From assembly GCF_037963145.1 (NCBI RefSeq), contig NZ_CP150144.1, forward strand, positions 992,001 to 1,056,000: a stretch of DNA of 64,000 nucleotides. Reading direction: 5' to 3'. A program made the translations under genes and the position numbers. Source of the DNA: Oceanobacillus sp. FSL K6-2867. GTDB lineage: Bacteria; Bacillota; Bacilli; Bacillales; Amphibacillaceae. Shown one piece after another: positions 1 to 8,541 of this stretch. How positions within the stretch are numbered: the first letter of the stretch is position 1; every line of letters begins with the position of its first letter. The notes under the pieces are model-generated. The model was not told the origin of the DNA. It saw nothing but the letters and a program-made list of their open reading frames with translations, and did no database searches.

Positions 1-7
1 AGGCTTT

Positions 8-26
8 TGTTGATGAGTTTTCAACA
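8..26. repeat. Inverted repeat upstream of the symporter gene
   Basis: TGTTGA (8-13) and TCAACA (21-26) form a perfect inverted repeat with a 7-base spacer. It lies about 50 bases upstream of the likely promoter of the symporter gene. It could be an operator, or the stem of a terminator of a gene outside the window. It resembles a TnrA/GlnR nitrogen box only in its ends and does not fit that consensus. Confidence 0.35.
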
Positions 27-78
27 TTTCAGTTCAGAAGGTTTTGTTTTTATAATCTAAATTAACTTTTATTTCCTC

Positions 79-109
79 TTGACAACTCATTAAATTTTCG
101 GAATATTAG
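79..109 (+). promoter_or_regulatory. Probable sigma-A promoter of the symporter gene
   Basis: A perfect -35 TTGACA (79-84) is followed by AATATT (17-base spacer) or TATTAG (19-base spacer) as possible -10 elements. The start codon of the symporter follows at 141, after an AAAGGGGGG ribosome binding site. Confidence 0.55.
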
Positions 110-140
110 TAAGTGTAAGTAATAAAGGGGGGATGATTCA

Positions 141-1505
141 ATGATAGGTTTTTTAGAACAAGTAAGTGCATTTGTTTGGGGACCGCCATTATTAATTCTT
201 ATTGTTGGAACAGGGATCTACTTAACTTTCAGACTTGGCTTCGTACAAATTCTTGCTTTACCAACAGCACTATTAAACGCATTTAGTCGCAAAAAGCAAG
301 ATAAGTTGTCAGATGGGGACATTTCCCAATACCAAGCCTTAACCACTCAGATGGCAGCAACAATTGGGACCGGTAACATTGTTGGGGTAGCTACAGCTGT
401 TATTGCCGGGGGACCAGGAGCTGTATTTTGGATGTGGGGAATGGCGATTTTTGGGATGGCAACAAAATACGCGGAAGCCGTGCTCGCTGTAAAGTACAGG
501 GTCAAAGGTCAAGATGGACAAATGTCCGGGGGACCGATGTACTATCTTGAAAGAGGCTTAAAATTAAAATGGCTAGCTGTCGCATTTGCGATTTTTGGAT
601 CAATTGCAGCATTCGGAATTGGTAACATGGTACAAACAAACGCCGTATCCGCTGCTGCCGAGAATTCATTTAACATCCCGACATGGGTTACCGGAATTAT
701 TCTTGCTATTGTTACTGCATTGGTTATTCTCGGTGGAATTAAAAGTATTGGACGTGTAACTGCTTTCTTTGTACCAATCATGGCTGTATTTTATATTATC
801 AGTGGCTTAATTATCATGACACTTAACTTTGATATTGTTCCAGCTGCTATTAATCTCATCCTAACAGATGCATTTACTGCAAGTGCTGTCGGTGGTGGTA
901 TCCTAGGTACTGTTATCCGATACGGAGTTGCACGTGGGATTTTCTCAAACGAAGCAGGCCTTGGCTCTGCTCCAATTGCAGCTGCTGCAGCAAAAACAGA
1001 CTACCCAGGGAGACAAGGTCTCGTTTCAATGACACAGGTATTTATCGACACAATTATTGTTTGCAGTATCACTGGAATTACGATTGTTATGGCAGATCTG
1101 CATCAAACTGGTGTAGCAGGTGGTGCCTTAACTGGTGAGTCATTTGGTGTATTCCTAGGAACGCCGGGAGTCTTAATTGTAAGTATTACGACAATTCTAT
1201 TTGCATATTCTACAGTTATTGCTTGGTCCTATTACGGGGAAAAGTGTCTTAACTATTTATTCAAGAGTCCGAAAGCGATTACAACCTATCGCGTCGTGTG
1301 GGTTGTTGCAGTTTTCTTTGGTGCAACTACAGTTATTGATATCGTGTGGCTATTTTCCGACATTTTTAATGCACTAATGGCGATACCTAACTTAATCGGA
1401 CTCCTCGGACTATCTGGAGTCGTAGCTTATGAAACGAAGCGATTCTTGAAAGTAGCTAAAGAAGAAAGAGAGCAAGAAAGAGCCGCGAAATCGAAATCCG
1501 CTTAA
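141..1505 (+). CDS. Sodium:alanine/glutamine symporter, AGCS family
   Basis: This is a 454-residue integral membrane protein of the alanine/glycine:cation symporter family (AlsT/GlnT type), which takes up a small neutral amino acid with Na+. Family signatures are visible: ATIGTGNIVGVATA at residues 73-86 and FSNEAGLGSAP at 268-278. Hydrophobic segments run through the whole length, and the C-terminal tail is charged (KEEREQERAAK). The start has AAAGGGGGG about 8 bases upstream. It is convergent with a glutaminase gene and the two share a terminator. In Bacillus subtilis glutaminase is likewise paired with a symporter of this family (glnT), so glutamine is the best guess for the substrate. Alanine cannot be excluded from sequence alone. 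Confidence 0.9.
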   Translation: MIGFLEQVSAFVWGPPLLILIVGTGIYLTFRLGFVQILALPTALLNAFSRKKQDKLSDGDISQYQALTTQMAATIGTGNIVGVATAVIAGGPGAVFWMWGMAIFGMATKYAEAVLAVKYRVKGQDGQMSGGPMYYLERGLKLKWLAVAFAIFGSIAAFGIGNMVQTNAVSAAAENSFNIPTWVTGIILAIVTALVILGGIKSIGRVTAFFVPIMAVFYIISGLIIMTLNFDIVPAAINLILTDAFTASAVGGGILGTVIRYGVARGIFSNEAGLGSAPIAAAAAKTDYPGRQGLVSMTQVFIDTIIVCSITGITIVMADLHQTGVAGGALTGESFGVFLGTPGVLIVSITTILFAYSTVIAWSYYGEKCLNYLFKSPKAITTYRVVWVVAVFFGATTVIDIVWLFSDIFNALMAIPNLIGLLGLSGVVAYETKRFLKVAKEEREQERAAKSKSA

Positions 1506-1513
1506 TATACAAT

Positions 1514-1544
1514 CGGGGACATTCTTCATCTGAAGATGTCCCCG
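1514..1544. terminator. Bidirectional intrinsic terminator
   Basis: CGGGGACAT (1514-1522) pairs with ATGTCCCCG (1536-1544), with an inner CTTCA/TGAAG extension. It sits between the convergent symporter and glutaminase genes and probably serves both. Confidence 0.75.
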
Positions 1545-1552
1545 TCATATTA

Positions 1553-2548
1553 TTAAAACAAGCTCAAATCCCACTGATTTGCAATATGCCTCAACAGCTT
1601 GATTCCAGCAATAGAATTTCCCTGTCCGTCTAAAGCAGGGCCAAAAACCCCGATTCCGCAGCCATCTAAAAACGGAAGCTCCTCATCCCTCACTCTTGGC
1701 GGAACGACTGCGACAATGCCTCCAGATACACCACTTTTCGCAGGTATACCAACATAGGCAGCGAATTTCCCCGAAGCATCATACATTCCACAAGTGAGCA
1801 TCAAGGCTTTTACAAGGCGCGCAACAGATCGCGGTATAATTTCTTCTTCATTGTTTGGGTCAAGTCCATCATTGGAAAGCACTAATCCAATTTTCGCCAG
1901 ATCATCTATTGTTATCTCAATCGAGCATTGCTTAAAGTATGTCTCTAACGTAATTCCAAGATCAGATTCCAGATAGCCACCTTCCAATAAATAATAACCG
2001 ATTGATCGATTCCGCATCGAGGTATCACGTTCTGATTCATATGCCTCCACATTTACTACTGGTCGATAGCCAATCATTTTTTCCAGTAACATAAAAAGTG
2101 TTTCCAGCTTCTGATCGGATGTTTTTCCACTTAATAGTGAAGAAACAGTGATTGCACCTGAATTAACTAATGGATTAAACGGTTTTTTCGGCTGCCTCAT
2201 TTCTAAATGCATAATCGAATTAAATGCTTCTCCTGTCGGCTCCACATCCACTCTATTAAGTACATAGGACAGTCCCCTGTCCATACAGGCAGCAATAAAT
2301 GTCAATACTTTGGAGATACTTTGTATCGTAAACTTCTCTTCTGTATCACCTGATTTTATCGTTACACCATTCTTCCCAATAATTGATATGCCTAGTGCAT
2401 GCTGGTCAGCATTTGCCAAAATCGGTATGTAGGTTGCCACCTCACCATCAACCGTTTGTTTTTTATAAAAGTTAATCCAGCCGTCAACATAATCCTGAAG
2501 CCATTCTTTTGTCAATACTGTATTTAAGTTAACAGATCCTTGAACCAT
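1553..2548 (-). CDS. glsA: Glutaminase
   Basis: Glutaminase of the serine-dependent beta-lactamase-like fold, hydrolysing L-glutamine to glutamate and ammonia in the cytoplasm. With the start used here it is 331 residues, close to the bacterial family length. The catalytic Ser-x-x-Lys is visible as S77-I-S-K80, and further family motifs follow (PLVNSGAI, SGVSGGIVAVVPPR). I chose the ATG at 2548 because AAGGAGGTGG lies at 2555-2564, ideally spaced. An in-frame upstream start at 2581 would put that ribosome binding site inside the gene. Its convergent neighbour is an amino-acid symporter, so uptake and deamidation of glutamine are probably a functional pair. Confidence 0.93.
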   Translation of the reverse strand: MVQGSVNLNTVLTKEWLQDYVDGWINFYKKQTVDGEVATYIPILANADQHALGISIIGKNGVTIKSGDTEEKFTIQSISKVLTFIAACMDRGLSYVLNRVDVEPTGEAFNSIMHLEMRQPKKPFNPLVNSGAITVSSLLSGKTSDQKLETLFMLLEKMIGYRPVVNVEAYESERDTSMRNRSIGYYLLEGGYLESDLGITLETYFKQCSIEITIDDLAKIGLVLSNDGLDPNNEEEIIPRSVARLVKALMLTCGMYDASGKFAAYVGIPAKSGVSGGIVAVVPPRVRDEELPFLDGCGIGVFGPALDGQGNSIAGIKLLRHIANQWDLSLF

Positions 2549-2659
2549 TATTATCCACCTCCTTAACAGTATGTACATCAAAATTAGTTTGTATCTATGT
2601 ATACCCTAAAATATCCTACTCTATAGCTTATACGACCATCAGCTTTTTAGCATAAAAAA

Positions 2660-2684
2660 AGAGACCAGCTAAAAGCTAGTCTCT
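2660..2684 (-). terminator. Intrinsic terminator of the CAP-domain gene
   Basis: AGAGACCAGCT (2660-2670) pairs with AGCTAGTCTCT (2674-2684). Read on the minus strand the stem is followed by a run of seven T, so it terminates the CAP-domain gene that ends at 2694. Confidence 0.8.
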
Positions 2685-2693
2685 ATCAATATA

Positions 2694-3524
2694 TTATTTG
2701 CCAATGAATTGTTGTGTCCAGTGGTTGCCTTGCTCTACATAACCTACTCCAATATGAGTATACTCACCATTTAAGATGTTTGCACGGTGACCTTCACTAT
2801 TCATCCACGCGTTCACAACTTCTTCTGGAGTTTGTTGCCCTTTAGCAATGTTCTCTCCAGCTGTACGGTAAGAGATACCGAAGTTCTTCATCATATCAAA
2901 TGGAGAACCATATTTCGGGCTATTGTGATCAAAGTAGTTGCTTGTTGCCATATCACGAGATTTTTCACGTGCTACTTTGCTTAATTCTGTGTCCACTTTC
3001 AATGCACTTAAACCATGTTTTTCTCTTTCTTGGTTTGTTAAATCTACAACTTCTTGTTCAAACTGGCTTAATTCCTGTGAAGCTTGCTGATTTTGGTTTG
3101 ATTGCTCTTCTTTTTGAGCTGGTTGCTGTGCAGGTGTTGCTGCTTCTTGTTCTTTCTCTTGCTTTTCCTCTTTAGCTGGAGCTTTTTCTTTTACCGGTGC
3201 TTCAGCTTGTTCTTTTTCTTGTTTTGCTGGTGTCTTAGCTTGTTCTTTTTCTGAAGCTTGCTCTTGTTTTTGGTTTTGTTCTTTCGCAGGGATAGATTTC
3301 CAATCTACCTTATTCCAATCAATCTCAAATCCACTTAATACCTTATTGACAAGGCCATCGACATCTCCTTCTGAAAGCTTTTGTCCATTTACTGAATAAT
3401 AGACTTTATATGAAGGATTTGTTGGTTGATCTTGGTTTGCTGACGCATCAGCAGTAGATGTAAATGCTCCGCCGAATAATAGCGCAGTTGATAAAGCAGC
3501 AGTTATTCCTACTTTTTTAAACAT
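2694..3524 (-). CDS. Secreted CAP-domain (SCP/PR-1) protein, YkwD-like
   Basis: A 276-residue exported protein. Residues 1-28 form a signal peptide with a hydrophobic core and an ADASA-type cleavage region. A first globular segment follows to about residue 80. Next comes a low-complexity stretch rich in Lys, Glu, Gln, Ala and Pro (about 80-155), with repeated KEQ and PAKE units. The C-terminal 120 residues are a CAP domain, with motifs LTNQEREKHG, YFDHNSP, AGENIA and GHRANIL. Bacillus relatives such as YkwD are secreted or spore-associated, and their biochemical role is unknown. The repeat region is probably a wall-spanning linker. A terminator follows the gene. Confidence 0.88.
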   Translation of the reverse strand: MFKKVGITAALSTALLFGGAFTSTADASANQDQPTNPSYKVYYSVNGQKLSEGDVDGLVNKVLSGFEIDWNKVDWKSIPAKEQNQKQEQASEKEQAKTPAKQEKEQAEAPVKEKAPAKEEKQEKEQEAATPAQQPAQKEEQSNQNQQASQELSQFEQEVVDLTNQEREKHGLSALKVDTELSKVAREKSRDMATSNYFDHNSPKYGSPFDMMKNFGISYRTAGENIAKGQQTPEEVVNAWMNSEGHRANILNGEYTHIGVGYVEQGNHWTQQFIGK

Positions 3525-4188
3525 CTTTGTTACACTCTCCTTTTGGTTTTGTTGTTTCTTGCAAAATCATCATAGCACGAGATTTTTGTAATATTTGAGG
3601 AAGGCTTTTCCAATCTAGAAAAATAGTTATCGATCATTTTACCTATTAAACTTAAAACCTTGTATTTCGTAGAAAAGTCCTAAATCCTAAATTCGGCTGT
3701 ACAGGTAAAAGTTCAATATTAAGGAAAAAATTAGTACTAAATTACGGTTGACACCTTTTAAATCAGCGTTTTATATTACAAGTTGCAATGAATTGTAAAC
3801 AAAATGTCACTTGCATTTCCCCCACTAAATGTTTTAATTTTAAGAGTAACGTTCTTTATTATAATAGATAGGAAAGTAAAACCTTTTAACTCTATTAAAT
3901 GTATGCAACAAAGGCATTTTACGAATATAAATTGGGAAACTATGTTTAAATGGAATCCGGGTATATATATCGAAATGTTATTTCCTATTTATATATACTT
4001 CAAAAGCACTTCATACTAGCATTGGAAGTTTAAACTTCTCTATTAAAAAGCGAATGCTTATGAGAGAACGAAACAAACAGCTTTTAGGGGCAGGACCCCT
4101 ATCATATATATTTTGATCTTATACAATAACGGGAATACTGCCCCTTAATCTACGATAAAATAAATTGCCATCATTGGAGGAACCTATT
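3525..4188. other. Long intergenic region before mreBH
   Basis: This 660-base AT-rich stretch holds the divergent control regions of the CAP-domain gene and mreBH. A good promoter faces right: TTGACA at 3748-3753, then TTATAT at 3771-3776 after 17 bases. An open reading frame of 71 codons from 3804 has no ribosome binding site and no recognisable product, so I do not call it a gene. Close to mreBH, AGGGGCAG at 4086-4093 can pair with CTGCCCCT at 4138-4145. The same left arm can instead form a tight local hairpin with CCCCT at 4096-4100. Confidence 0.5.
3748..3777 (+). promoter_or_regulatory. Candidate sigma-A promoter with a long leader to mreBH
   Basis: A perfect TTGACA (3748-3753) and TTATAT (3771-3776, 17-base spacer). 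If used, the mreBH transcript would carry a leader of about 400 nucleotides. No matching sigma-I type promoter, which drives mreBH in B. subtilis, was confidently found. Confidence 0.45.
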
Positions 4189-5196
4189 ATGTTTTCAAAT
4201 GCGGAAATCGGAATTGATCTTGGTACAGCGAATATACTTGTCTATTCAAAAACAAAAGGAATCGTTTTAAATGAGCCATCTGTTGTGGCAATCGATATGG
4301 AAACAAAGAGAGTTGTAGCAGTAGGTGCGGAAGCAAAAGAAATGGTCGGTAAAACACCAAAAAACATCATACCTATTCGTCCTTTAAGGGATGGGGTTAT
4401 CGCTGACTATGATGTTACTGCTCAAATGCTGAAAGAACTGCTTAAAAAAGTAAGTAAAAAGCTTGGCATGTCCATGCGCAAGCCAACGGTTGTTGTTTGT
4501 ACCCCTTCAGGCAGTACGACAGTGGAAAGACGTGCAATCCATAACGCTGTAACAAGCTATGGTGCGAAACATGTGCATTTAATTGAAGAACCTGTTGCCG
4601 CTGCAATTGGTGCAGATCTACCGGTCGATGAACCAATTGCTAATGTGGTCGTTGATATTGGTGGGGGAACATCTGAAGTTGGTATTATCTCTTTCGGCGG
4701 AGTTGTGTCTTGTAATTCAGTCCGAACTGCTGGAGACAAGATGGATGATGAAATTATTCAGCATATCCGCAAAACGTATAATATTTTAATTGGTGAACGC
4801 ACTGCAGAAAATATCAAAATGGAAATCGGTTATGCTCATCCTGATCACAAGGAAGCTACAATGGACATTCGTGGTCGTGACATGGTAACTGGTTTGCCTA
4901 AAACGATTGAAATTACATCGACAGAAATTTATAATGCGATTAAAGAATCACTAGAGCAAATACTGGAAGCAATTCGCGCTACTTTAGAGGACTGTCCTCC
5001 TGAATTAAGTGGGGATATTGTCGATCATGGAATTGTCTTAACTGGCGGAGGTTCGCTTTTAAACGGAATGCAGGAATGGCTTGCTAATGAAATCAGTGTA
5101 CCAGTTCATATGGCACCAAATCCATTGGAATCAGTAGCAATCGGTACCGGACGCGCTCTAAAAATGATTACAAAGCTTCAAAAAGCAGCGAAATAA
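4189..5196 (+). CDS. mreBH: Actin-like cell-shape protein MreBH
   Basis: A 335-residue bacterial actin homologue that forms membrane-bound filaments and guides lateral wall synthesis and autolysin placement. Actin-fold signatures are clear: phosphate-1 loop [13 protein letters not shown] at the N-terminus, phosphate-2 [12 protein letters not shown] in the middle, and adenosine loop [13 protein letters not shown] residues near 285. The text matches MreBH more closely than MreB or Mbl as I recall them, for example in the opening [20 protein letters not shown] and the [11 protein letters not shown] motif. The ATG at 4189 was chosen because GGAGG at 4176-4180 is 8 bases upstream. The gene stands alone, away from mreCD, as is usual for mreBH. 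Confidence 0.9.
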   Translation: MFSNAEIGIDLGTANILVYSKTKGIVLNEPSVVAIDMETKRVVAVGAEAKEMVGKTPKNIIPIRPLRDGVIADYDVTAQMLKELLKKVSKKLGMSMRKPTVVVCTPSGSTTVERRAIHNAVTSYGAKHVHLIEEPVAAAIGADLPVDEPIANVVVDIGGGTSEVGIISFGGVVSCNSVRTAGDKMDDEIIQHIRKTYNILIGERTAENIKMEIGYAHPDHKEATMDIRGRDMVTGLPKTIEITSTEIYNAIKESLEQILEAIRATLEDCPPELSGDIVDHGIVLTGGGSLLNGMQEWLANEISVPVHMAPNPLESVAIGTGRALKMITKLQKAAK

Positions 5197-5261
5197 AAAC
5201 ATAGGGTAAAAGTACCCATATAAATCGGTCAGAGATTGCTTTTATCTTAATCACCTGTACT

Positions 5262-5299
5262 AGCACGTTCTGTACGTTATAAAAAGTACAGAATGTGCT
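5262..5299. terminator. Hairpin after mreBH
   Basis: Two 14-base arms with one mismatch, AGCACGTTCTGTAC and GTACAGAATGTGCT, and a loop of 10 bases. It is 65 bases beyond the mreBH stop codon. There is only a weak T-rich stretch after it on the plus strand, so the terminator assignment is tentative. Confidence 0.45.
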
Positions 5300-5761
5300 C
5301 CATATTTTAGGTGGTTTGATTTGTCATACAATCTATTATGGAGACGAGACAAAGAAAGTCCCGTTTTTACTAGGTCTCCAGTATCAGGCTTCAGCTGTTT
5401 TTAGTTAAGGCTTAATTAGCTATTGTCAATTTTAGAGTCTTTATTCCCAAATACGTTAGCCTCATTAATTAGCGATTTGGCAAGTCTTCTTTAGATTGTC
5501 ATAAAGTAAGAGAAACTTATTACGGACATGGCGGATTCGTGAAACAGATAACTGGCACATAGGTTAGAAACTAACAATGCGAAAACTCAGCATAAGTAAC
5601 AAGACTTCTTTTATGAGATACCGATGCTCGATATTATATAAGGGGACTCCAGCTTGGTTGGTTGCGAGAAGGTATTTCCAGAGTGGGCGCGTTCGGTGCG
5701 TTAAAACATTTTTGGACAAATTTTTTTACTAAGTTAATTCCTGGTCAATTGCTAAAAGTTA

Positions 5762-5790
5762 TTTACAAAGTATTCGGAATAAAGTATACT
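5762..5790 (+). promoter_or_regulatory. Sigma-A promoter of the CoA-transferase operon
   Basis: TTTACA (5762-5767) and TATACT (5785-5790) are separated by exactly 17 bases. Transcription would begin near 5797, leaving a leader of about 190 nucleotides before the first gene. Confidence 0.65.
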
Positions 5791-5905
5791 TATTAATAAT
5801 ACGGTGAAAGACGTATGCCACGTCAATTAACACGGTATATCAAAGTATATTTTCATAACTGCCTAATTTGTTCACATTCCTTTTATCAGGTATGTTTCAG
5901 CAAAT

Positions 5906-5963
5906 AAAAGCCAGTTCGAACAAAATTGCAGCAATCCTGCATTTGTTTGGGCTGGCTTTTTTT
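5906..5963 (+). terminator. Intrinsic terminator in the leader of the CoA-transferase gene
   Basis: AAAAGCCAG (5906-5914) pairs with CTGGCTTTT (5952-5960), with an inner AACAAA/TTTGTT pairing (5919-5924, 5942-5947) and a further GCA/TGC tip. A run of T follows to 5963. It lies between the promoter at 5762 and the ribosome binding site at 5973, with no gene upstream in the same transcript. That position suggests attenuation rather than simple termination. Confidence 0.7.
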
Positions 5964-5987
5964 ATAACATGGGAAAGGAGGAATTAC

Positions 5988-7145
5988 ATGACTGGTGCAT
6001 TAAGCAACATTAAAATCCTTGATTTGTCCAGGGTGCTGGCAGGACCCTATTGCTCGATGATTCTTGGCGATCTTGGGGCAGAAGTAATCAAAGTCGAGGC
6101 ACCGGGAGGAAGTGATGAAACACGCGGATGGGGACCCCCTTTTCAAAATGATGTCAGCGCTTACTACCTATGTGCTAATCGAAATAAAAAAAGCATTACC
6201 ATTGATCTGAAAACAAAGGAAGGAATTGAACAGATAAAAAAATTAATAACAGAATCAGATGTTATTATGAACAATTTTAAAACCGGAACGATGGAACGTT
6301 TCGGACTTGATTATGAATCCGTCACACAATTGAATCCTTCCATCGTCTACTGCTCCATTACTGGCTTTGGCGAGACAGGACCATATAAGGATTTGCCAGG
6401 CTATGACTTTATCATTCAAGCGATGAGTGGATTAATGAGCATTACGGGCACAGAAGCATCCGGCCCACAGAAAATGGGGATTGCCATTACAGATATTTTA
6501 ACTGGACTATACGCCTGTATCGGAATTCAAGCTTCATTGCTTGAACGCAGCCATTCAGGTAAAGGCCAAAAGCTGGATCTTTCACTATATGATTCAGCAG
6601 TAAGCGCTTTGGTTAATATCGGAAGTAATTATTTAATGTCTGGTAAAATACCTTCTCCTCTCGGCAACCATCATGCCAATATCGTTCCATATCAAACCTT
6701 TAGCACAGCTGATGGAGAAATGGTAATTGCTGTTGGTAATGATAATCAGTTTAAAAAGCTCTGCAGTCTATTAAATGTTCCTCATCTTAGCAGCGATCAG
6801 CGATTTGAGAAGAATGCAGACCGGGTAAAACATAGAGATTTACTTGTAACACAACTACAGAAAACCTTTGCAGCAAAGCCAACCACATATTGGTTAGAAC
6901 AGTGTCATGCCAATAATATTCCATGTGGTCCAATTCAAGATTTACAAGCTGTAAGCAATGACCCGCAGCTGCATGATCGTGAAATGTTTGTAGATTACGA
7001 GCACCCAACAGCAGGTTCTATCAAAATGATTGGCAGTCCATTAAAACTTTCTCGCACACCCGTCGCTTATAACCTGCATCCTCCTGATGCCGGAGAACAT
7101 AATCAGGAATTTCATATTGACGATAAGGAAATAAAAAATAAATAA
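5988..7145 (+). CDS. Type III CoA-transferase (CaiB/BaiF family)
   Basis: A 385-residue CoA-transferase of the formyl-CoA transferase/CaiB/BaiF family, which moves CoA between two carboxylic acids. Features seen: N-terminal ILDLSRVLAGPYC, AEVIKVEAPG at about 31-40, and the GYD motif with the probable catalytic Asp140 just before FIIQAMSG. The ATG at 5988 has GAAAGGAGG at 5973-5981. An in-frame start 40 codons upstream would lie inside the leader terminator and is rejected. It is followed after 18 bases by an acyl-CoA dehydrogenase with glutaryl-CoA-type residues. Because succinyl-CoA:glutarate CoA-transferases belong to this family, glutarate is a reasonable substrate guess. Other short dicarboxylates are possible. 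Confidence 0.88.
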   Translation: MTGALSNIKILDLSRVLAGPYCSMILGDLGAEVIKVEAPGGSDETRGWGPPFQNDVSAYYLCANRNKKSITIDLKTKEGIEQIKKLITESDVIMNNFKTGTMERFGLDYESVTQLNPSIVYCSITGFGETGPYKDLPGYDFIIQAMSGLMSITGTEASGPQKMGIAITDILTGLYACIGIQASLLERSHSGKGQKLDLSLYDSAVSALVNIGSNYLMSGKIPSPLGNHHANIVPYQTFSTADGEMVIAVGNDNQFKKLCSLLNVPHLSSDQRFEKNADRVKHRDLLVTQLQKTFAAKPTTYWLEQCHANNIPCGPIQDLQAVSNDPQLHDREMFVDYEHPTAGSIKMIGSPLKLSRTPVAYNLHPPDAGEHNQEFHIDDKEIKNK

Positions 7146-7163
7146 AACAAGGAGATGAGCTTT

Positions 7164-8369
7164 ATGAATTTCGAATTTAATGAAGAACAAAAAATGCTGC
7201 GTGAGACGGTAAGAAGCTTTACAGATAAAGAAATTATGCCATACATTGACGGGTGGGATCGAGAAGGAAAATTTGATCCAACAATATTGACGAGACTCGC
7301 AGAACTTGGACTAATGGGTGTCTGCATTCCTGAAGCATATGGCGGCAGCGGAATGGATTATAACGCATTAGCCATTGTTTGTGAGGAACTGGAACGGGGC
7401 GATACCGCCTTTCGTACAGCTGTTTCTGTGCATACTGGCTTAAATAGTATGACATTACTGCAATGGGGAACTGAGCAGCAAAAGCAAAAGTATCTTACTC
7501 CACAGGCAAAAGGAAAAAAAATTGGCGCATTTGGCCTAACAGAGCCCGGAGCAGGATCTGATGTCGCAGCATTACAATCGACAGCTGTACGGGATGGTGA
7601 TTATTATATTCTAAACGGTCAGAAAACATGGATCTCCCTATGTGATATTGCTGATCATTTCATTGTATTTGCTTATACAGGTGATCGTTCTAAAAAGCAT
7701 AAAGCTATTTCCGCTTTTATTGTTGAACGTTCATGGGAAGGCTTTTCATCGAAGGCAATTAAAGGCAAACACGGTATCCGCTCCGGTAATACAGGCGAAA
7801 TATTCTTCGAAAACATCAAAGTACCAAAAGAAAACCTGCTTGGAGAAGAAGGAGAAGGCTTTAAAATTGCCATGGCAGCATTAGATAATGGGCGCTTTAC
7901 AGTTGCAGCCGGTGCTGTCGGACAAATAATGGCTTGTCTGGAGGCTTCCGTAAAATATTGTCATGAACGGGAAACGTTTGGCAAAGAGATTGGCAAACAT
8001 CAGCTCGTTCAGCAAATGATTGCGAAGATGGAAGCTGGCTATCAAATGAGTCGTTTGCTTGTTTATCGTGCAGGTGAGCTTAAAAACCATGGAAAACGTA
8101 ACACAAGAGAAACTTCCCTCGCAAAATGGCAAGCTTGTGACTTCGCTAATCAAGCAGCAGATGATGCCGTACAAATTCACGGTGCTTATGGCTATTCCGA
8201 TGAATATCCAGTAGAACGCTATTTACGAAATTCGAAAGCTCCTGTCATTTATGAAGGAACCCGCGAGATTCATACTATTATGCAGGCAGAGTATGTATTA
8301 GGCTATCGGGAAGATAAGCAGCTGAATAAAATGCTCCCCGCTTGGGAAGGCGAAACAGAGTTCGTTTAA
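7164..8369 (+). CDS. Acyl-CoA dehydrogenase, glutaryl-CoA dehydrogenase-like
   Basis: A 401-residue FAD-dependent acyl-CoA dehydrogenase. The usual N-terminal helical domain, middle beta domain (GAFGLTEPGAGSDVAA) and C-terminal helical domain are present. The catalytic base is Glu364 in IYEGTREIH. Residues 84-88 read RTAVS, which aligns with RSAMS in human glutaryl-CoA dehydrogenase, where the Arg and Ser hold the distal carboxylate. This suggests a dicarboxyl-CoA substrate and possibly an oxidative decarboxylation to crotonyl-CoA. I chose ATG 7164 because AAGGAG at 7149-7154 is too close to the earlier ATG at 7155. It is co-transcribed with the CoA-transferase and followed by a terminator. 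Confidence 0.85.
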   Translation: MNFEFNEEQKMLRETVRSFTDKEIMPYIDGWDREGKFDPTILTRLAELGLMGVCIPEAYGGSGMDYNALAIVCEELERGDTAFRTAVSVHTGLNSMTLLQWGTEQQKQKYLTPQAKGKKIGAFGLTEPGAGSDVAALQSTAVRDGDYYILNGQKTWISLCDIADHFIVFAYTGDRSKKHKAISAFIVERSWEGFSSKAIKGKHGIRSGNTGEIFFENIKVPKENLLGEEGEGFKIAMAALDNGRFTVAAGAVGQIMACLEASVKYCHERETFGKEIGKHQLVQQMIAKMEAGYQMSRLLVYRAGELKNHGKRNTRETSLAKWQACDFANQAADDAVQIHGAYGYSDEYPVERYLRNSKAPVIYEGTREIHTIMQAEYVLGYREDKQLNKMLPAWEGETEFV

Positions 8370-8390
8370 AGAACATAATAACTTATATTC

Positions 8391-8417
8391 CCCTAGCATT
8401 TATATGCTAGGGTTTTT
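8391..8417 (+). terminator. Intrinsic terminator of the CoA-transferase operon
   Basis: CCCTAGCAT (8391-8399) pairs perfectly with ATGCTAGGG (8404-8412), followed by TTTTTATT. Confidence 0.85.
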
Positions 8418-8495
8418 ATTTGCCTCTAATATATGTACAAAAACATCATTCAACATAGAAATGATGAACATATCTATGCATAGCGATTTCTGATT

Positions 8496-8504
8496 CATAT
8501 ACTA
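8496..8504 (+). promoter_or_regulatory. Possible sporulation sigma -10 element
   Basis: CATATACTA fits the CATAnnnTA -10 core used by sigma-K and, loosely, sigma-E promoters. It lies about 40 bases before a DUF4183 gene. I could not identify a convincing -35 element, so this is suggestive only. Confidence 0.3.
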
Positions 8505-8541
8505 AAATGAAACAATTTACAGATAGAAAGGAGAGACATTA

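Larger units (their letters stand above)
5197..5987. other. 790-base region without a gene, leader of the CoA-transferase operon
   Basis: No coding region with a ribosome binding site was found here. AGCACGTTCTGTAC (5262-5275) and GTACAGAATGTGCT (5286-5299) form a near-perfect hairpin, probably ending the mreBH transcript although its T-tract is poor. GGAGAC (5340-5345) with GTCTCC (5374-5379) is a weaker repeat. The stretch from about 5400 to 5750 looks like decayed sequence and I recognise nothing in it. The right end holds a strong promoter, a leader and a terminator, listed separately. Confidence 0.5.

Noticed and set aside
8..26. TnrA or GlnR box before the symporter
   Set aside because: The repeat TGTTGA-7-TCAACA is symmetric but does not fit TGTnA-7-TnACA.
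3804..4019. 71-codon frame before mreBH
   Set aside because: No ribosome binding site before the ATG, AT-biased composition, no recognisable product. It lies in what is probably the mreBH leader.
5400..5750. Remnant of a transposase or a decayed gene
   Set aside because: Short frames such as one ending near 5570 have no similarity that I recognise and no start signals.
5797..5963. T-box leader before the CoA-transferase gene
   Set aside because: The invariant T-box sequence AGGGTGGnACCGCG is absent, and the downstream gene is not an amino-acid synthesis or tRNA ligase gene.
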